Source: Candidatus Zixiibacteriota bacterium (lineage in GTDB: Bacteria > Zixibacteria > MSB-5A5 > GN15 > JACZUZ01). From it: 8,405 nucleotides of DNA. A program made the position numbers and the translations under genes. The notes beneath the pieces were generated by a model. That model did no database searches. It was not told the origin of the DNA and was given only the letters and a program-made list of their open reading frames with translations. The number at the start of each line of letters is the position of its first letter. Positions within the stretch are counted from its first letter, which is position 1. The stretch lies in contig JADFNA010000056.1 of NCBI GenBank assembly GCA_022563625.1, positions 1 to 8,405 of the forward strand. The letters run 5' to 3'. Shown one piece after another: positions 6,512 through 8,405 of the stretch.

Positions 6512-6559
6512 CGCCGATTCGGAGCGAAAGGGGGACACTCCGATCACTGCGAATCGGCG
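6512..6559. other. 10-bp perfect inverted repeat between the two secreted-protein genes
   Basis: CGCCGATTCG (6512-6521) and CGAATCGGCG (6550-6559) can form a stem around a 28-nt loop. CGGAG (6520-6524) and CTCCG (6538-6542) could form a competing inner stem. No T-run follows, so it is unlikely to terminate transcription. It may act as an mRNA-processing or stability element that sets relative expression of the two genes. It also supports a start downstream of it. Confidence 0.45.
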
Positions 6560-6630
6560 CCAATCTTGCACAAAAGAGAACTGTCGATTACCCTTTGTCG
6601 CCTGGCCCCGACGCTAAGCGGAGAAACAGT

Positions 6631-7689
6631 ATGAAAATAGAAAACAAGCGAGGAATGATTTACGGGAGAATAAGCGTGGCGCTGGCGGCCCCTGTTTTCC
6701 TGATTATGCTGGCGGCCCCGCCAATACATGCTGACGAGGTTATTCCGACCAATGTCTGGAATGACTTTTATAGTTCCTCGATAGTGTTCAACTCGGTCCC
6801 CGCTCCGCTTGGATCGCGCATTGACGGCTTTGACGCCGACGGTGTTCTATGCGGCAGGTTTATTGTCAAGAATGCCGGACAGTACGGGTTCATACAGATC
6901 TACGGAGATGACAACCGGACAACAAACGTGGACGAAGGGGCCGAGGTAGGTGATTTGATTCGCTTTGAACTCAATGGCCGTCCAACGACCCTTTTGGGAC
7001 CGGCGAACAATGACTGGACCAGTTTTCCGGCAGTCCCGCGTGAGTTGGACATGTCGGCCTCCGGGACGCTCGGATTTTTGCTGATTCAGGCGCCGACAGA
7101 CAAATCCGCGGCGCCGTTTGATACGGTCCTGTTTCAGATTGTCTTTCGCAATACCGGCGACGTGACAGACTTTTATAATCTGGAAGTAACTTCGCTGTTG
7201 GGCTGGGAGATTCTGTCTCCGGCGGCGGCGACGTATGTCGAGTCCGGACCCAGCGCCCAGACGATACGCTTCAGCGTCATCGTACCCGGCGCTCTCGCCG
7301 GACCTATCGCCGATCAAGTCAGCTTCGACCTCGCCTCGGGACTTGATCCCTCACTGGGGGTGTCAGGAACGGCCACTATCATGGTCATCAGCACGGATGT
7401 TGACGATGATGGTCCATTGGTCCCGCTCACTTTTGACCTTCGGCAGAATTACCCGAATCCGTTCAATCCATCTACCAAGATTCCATTCACGCTGGAGACC
7501 GCGTCCCGGGTGACTATTTCAGTTTTCGATGCTCTGGGCCGGCGGGTCGATGAGATGTACCTCGGATCACTGAGTCCCGGCAGACATATTTTTGTGTATC
7601 TGCCGGATAATTTTTCCAGCGGGGTTTACTTCTACAAAATCGACGCCGGACAATTTAGCGCAGTCAGGCGAATGGTCTTGCTCAAATAG
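6631..7689 (+). CDS. Secreted PTNxW-domain protein with T9SS type A sorting tail
   Basis: This is a 352-residue protein. I choose ATG 6631, preceded by GGAGA at 6620-6624 with a 6-nt gap. From this start the protein has a normal signal peptide: a basic N-terminus, a hydrophobic core at 14-29, and a likely cut after PIHA (34/35). The in-frame GTG at 6505 would add 42 residues, lies within a structured leader and would hide the signal peptide. The mature protein opens almost at once with a PTNxW domain (39-137). A beta domain follows (about 145-250) with FRNTGDVTDFYNLEV, like the NEW3/CARDB-type spacers. It ends with the sorting tail (264-352) containing NYPNPFNPSTKI and a final lysine. It looks like a minimal partner of the giant protein upstream, 144 bp away and probably co-transcribed. 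Export through the T9SS is expected. No enzymatic motif is seen and the function is unknown. Confidence 0.88.
   Translation: MKIENKRGMIYGRISVALAAPVFLIMLAAPPIHADEVIPTNVWNDFYSSSIVFNSVPAPLGSRIDGFDADGVLCGRFIVKNAGQYGFIQIYGDDNRTTNVDEGAEVGDLIRFELNGRPTTLLGPANNDWTSFPAVPRELDMSASGTLGFLLIQAPTDKSAAPFDTVLFQIVFRNTGDVTDFYNLEVTSLLGWEILSPAAATYVESGPSAQTIRFSVIVPGALAGPIADQVSFDLASGLDPSLGVSGTATIMVISTDVDDDGPLVPLTFDLRQNYPNPFNPSTKIPFTLETASRVTISVFDALGRRVDEMYLGSLSPGRHIFVYLPDNFSSGVYFYKIDAGQFSAVRRMVLLK
6745..7041 (+). other. PTNxW domain, copy 3
   Basis: Residues 39-137 of the smaller secreted protein run PTNVWNDFYS, GSRIDGFDADGVLCG, GQYGFIQIYGDD, DEGAEVGD and FELNGRP. This copy is closest to copy 1 of the giant protein and keeps the full acidic pattern. 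Confidence 0.65.
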
Positions 7690-7721
7690 CCAAATGCAAA
7701 AGAGCCTTCAAATTCATGCGC

Positions 7722-7746
7722 GCCCGGTAGTTGGCGGGCTTTCTTC
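7722..7746 (+). terminator. Intrinsic terminator after the secreted-protein pair
   Basis: GCCCG (7722-7726) and CGGGC (7735-7739) form a GC-only stem with an 8-nt loop, followed by TTTCTTC (7740-7746). It starts 33 nt after the stop codon of the smaller secreted protein, the expected place to end the transcription unit. The stem is short and the T-run is interrupted, so efficiency is uncertain. Confidence 0.55.
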
Positions 7747-7870
7747 GTGAATCTCATCCATAAATCTCAAATTTTGTGAACAATATCTCTATATTTGCAT
7801 TAGGCCTTCGAGTATGTTAATTTGGCCGCCGGGCGGGGAGACGGCCCAAGTTTCCCCGGTGATTTCATTC

Positions 7871-7886
7871 CGCCAGAGAACTGGCG
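7871..7886. other. Compact hairpin upstream of the phosphatase gene
   Basis: CGCCAG (7871-7876) and CTGGCG (7881-7886) form a perfect 6-bp stem closed by AGAA. No T-run follows. It lies 50 bp before the phosphatase start and just upstream of a possible -35 box. Confidence 0.35.
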
Positions 7887-7893
7887 CATCAGA

Positions 7894-7923
7894 TTGACAA
7901 TAGACCAGTGATGATTCAATGAT
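7894..7923 (+). promoter_or_regulatory. Possible promoter of the phosphatase gene
   Basis: TTGACA (7894-7899) is a perfect -35 hexamer. The best -10, AATGAT (7918-7923), lies 18 bp on and matches the consensus at only four of six positions. Transcription would start only a few bases before ATG 7936, which has no visible ribosome binding site, so translation might be nearly leaderless. Confidence 0.25.
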
Positions 7924-7935
7924 AGCGACCTGATC

Positions 7936-8376
7936 ATGGCGCTGAAACTCAGTTACTATGGACGGACAGACCAGGGATTGGTTCGTCCGGCAAACGAAGA
8001 CAATCTGCTCCTGATGCCGGAGAGCAATTTGTTCGTCGTCTGTGACGGTATGGGCGGCCACAGCGCCGGAGAAGTGGCCTCGCGCACGGCAGTCGGGGCG
8101 ATCTCGGCGGCCTTTAATATGGAGGGCGGCGAACTTGCTGATGATCCGCTGCTCCGCCTTGTCTCGGACAGGCTTGTTGGTCACTGTGCTCCTGTGCCAC
8201 CCGTAGGGTATGTGGCGAGCGTTGATCTTGGTCTTGGTCATGATGATTTGGTTCCCCCGGTTAGTGTCAAAATGAAGGTCGCAGGCCGGCCCCGCCAGGA
8301 GCACATCCACGGCGAGGCCATTCTGCTTCTACCGCCTGGCAGGCTAAGCGTCTCTCACTTCTATAAGGCCTTTTGA
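7936..8376 (+). CDS. PP2C-type Ser/Thr phosphatase, N-terminal part with divergent end
   Basis: The first ~80 residues are a clear start of a bacterial PP2C (PPM) phosphatase: GRTDQGLVR (9-17), NEDN (20-23), VVCDGMGGH (34-42) and GEVASRTA (45-52). In this family Asp37 and Gly38 help bind the two catalytic Mn/Mg ions, and Arg17 contacts the substrate phosphate. Family members dephosphorylate Ser/Thr-phosphoproteins and often oppose Hanks-type kinases; none is visible here. A full catalytic domain is about 230-250 residues. Here the frame stops at residue 146, and after about SDRL (77-80) nothing fits the family: the later DG and GD..DN metal-binding motifs are missing. The protein as read cannot be a complete phosphatase. 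A rearrangement, an insertion or an assembly join near 8176 are all possible. The start at 7936 places the first motif at the usual distance. Confidence 0.75.
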   Translation: MALKLSYYGRTDQGLVRPANEDNLLLMPESNLFVVCDGMGGHSAGEVASRTAVGAISAAFNMEGGELADDPLLRLVSDRLVGHCAPVPPVGYVASVDLGLGHDDLVPPVSVKMKVAGRPRQEHIHGEAILLLPPGRLSVSHFYKAF

Positions 8377-8405
8377 CCCTCTGGACCGATGACAGGCGCG
8401 CCACG
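8177..8405. other. Unexplained segment beyond the phosphatase-like region
   Basis: I recognise no family on either strand. The phosphatase frame stays open to 8376 without family similarity. On the minus strand an open frame crosses this segment, with a possible start at 8241 (MTKTKINARHIP) and a G-run further upstream than usual. It would run antisense into the phosphatase-like coding region, so it could be a truncated gene cut at the same junction. The sequence is too short to decide. Confidence 0.3.

Noticed and set aside
6505..6630. 42-residue N-terminal extension of the smaller secreted protein from GTG 6505
   Set aside because: It would bury the signal peptide, it overlaps a strong inverted repeat, and ATG 6631 has a better ribosome binding site.
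7789..8310. 173-codon open frame on the minus strand across the phosphatase start
   Set aside because: Most of it is antisense to conserved PP2C motifs. Only the part beyond about 8176 might belong to a real minus-strand gene, and that is too short to call.

Overview
The window looks like part of a contig from an uncultured bacterium of the FCB superphylum (Bacteroidetes/Chlorobi/Fibrobacteres-like). Candidate division Zixibacteria or a relative is my best guess. The main evidence is that two neighbouring secreted proteins end in a type IX secretion system (T9SS) type A sorting tail with the motif NYPNPFNPSTKI, preceded by cohesin-like, Ig-like, BACON-like and GWNLIS-type surface domains. No marker gene in the window fixes the taxonomy.

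Layout. Bases 1-140 hold a frame-disrupted C-terminal fragment of a GT4-type glycosyltransferase on the minus strand, in very GC-rich DNA. Bases 1-360 are about 69% G+C by my count, against about 50% just downstream. This fragment abuts a ~230-bp imperfect palindrome (141-370) that looks like a MITE or a dispersed repeat. The composition shift and the cut gene suggest an insertion/rearrangement boundary or an assembly chimera. A VanZ-family membrane protein follows (395-817). The 550-bp gap after it contains a good sigma70-like promoter candidate (879-907), a 10-bp-stem hairpin at the predicted transcript start (913-940) and a 17-bp palindrome (1101-1117).

The core of the window is 1369-7689: a giant 1705-residue secreted multidomain protein followed 144 bp later by a 352-residue secreted protein. 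No convincing terminator separates them, so they are probably co-transcribed. Both carry a signal peptide and a T9SS tail. They also share an uncharacterised ~100-residue domain, here called PTNxW from its opening motif, present twice in the large protein and once in the small one. The likely picture is a pair of T9SS-exported, surface-anchored or released proteins, used for adhesion, cell-surface assembly or substrate binding. No catalytic domain is visible in either. An intrinsic terminator at 7722-7746 closes the unit.

From 7936 a PP2C-type Ser/Thr phosphatase starts convincingly, but its sequence stops resembling the family after about residue 80. Bases ~8177-8405 are unexplained. Both ends of the window therefore look like junctions and should be treated with caution. 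I do not see a clear defence, mobile-element or RNA-based system. The most unusual content is the domain arrangement of the secreted pair, the 5' leader region of the large gene, and the long palindrome near the left end.
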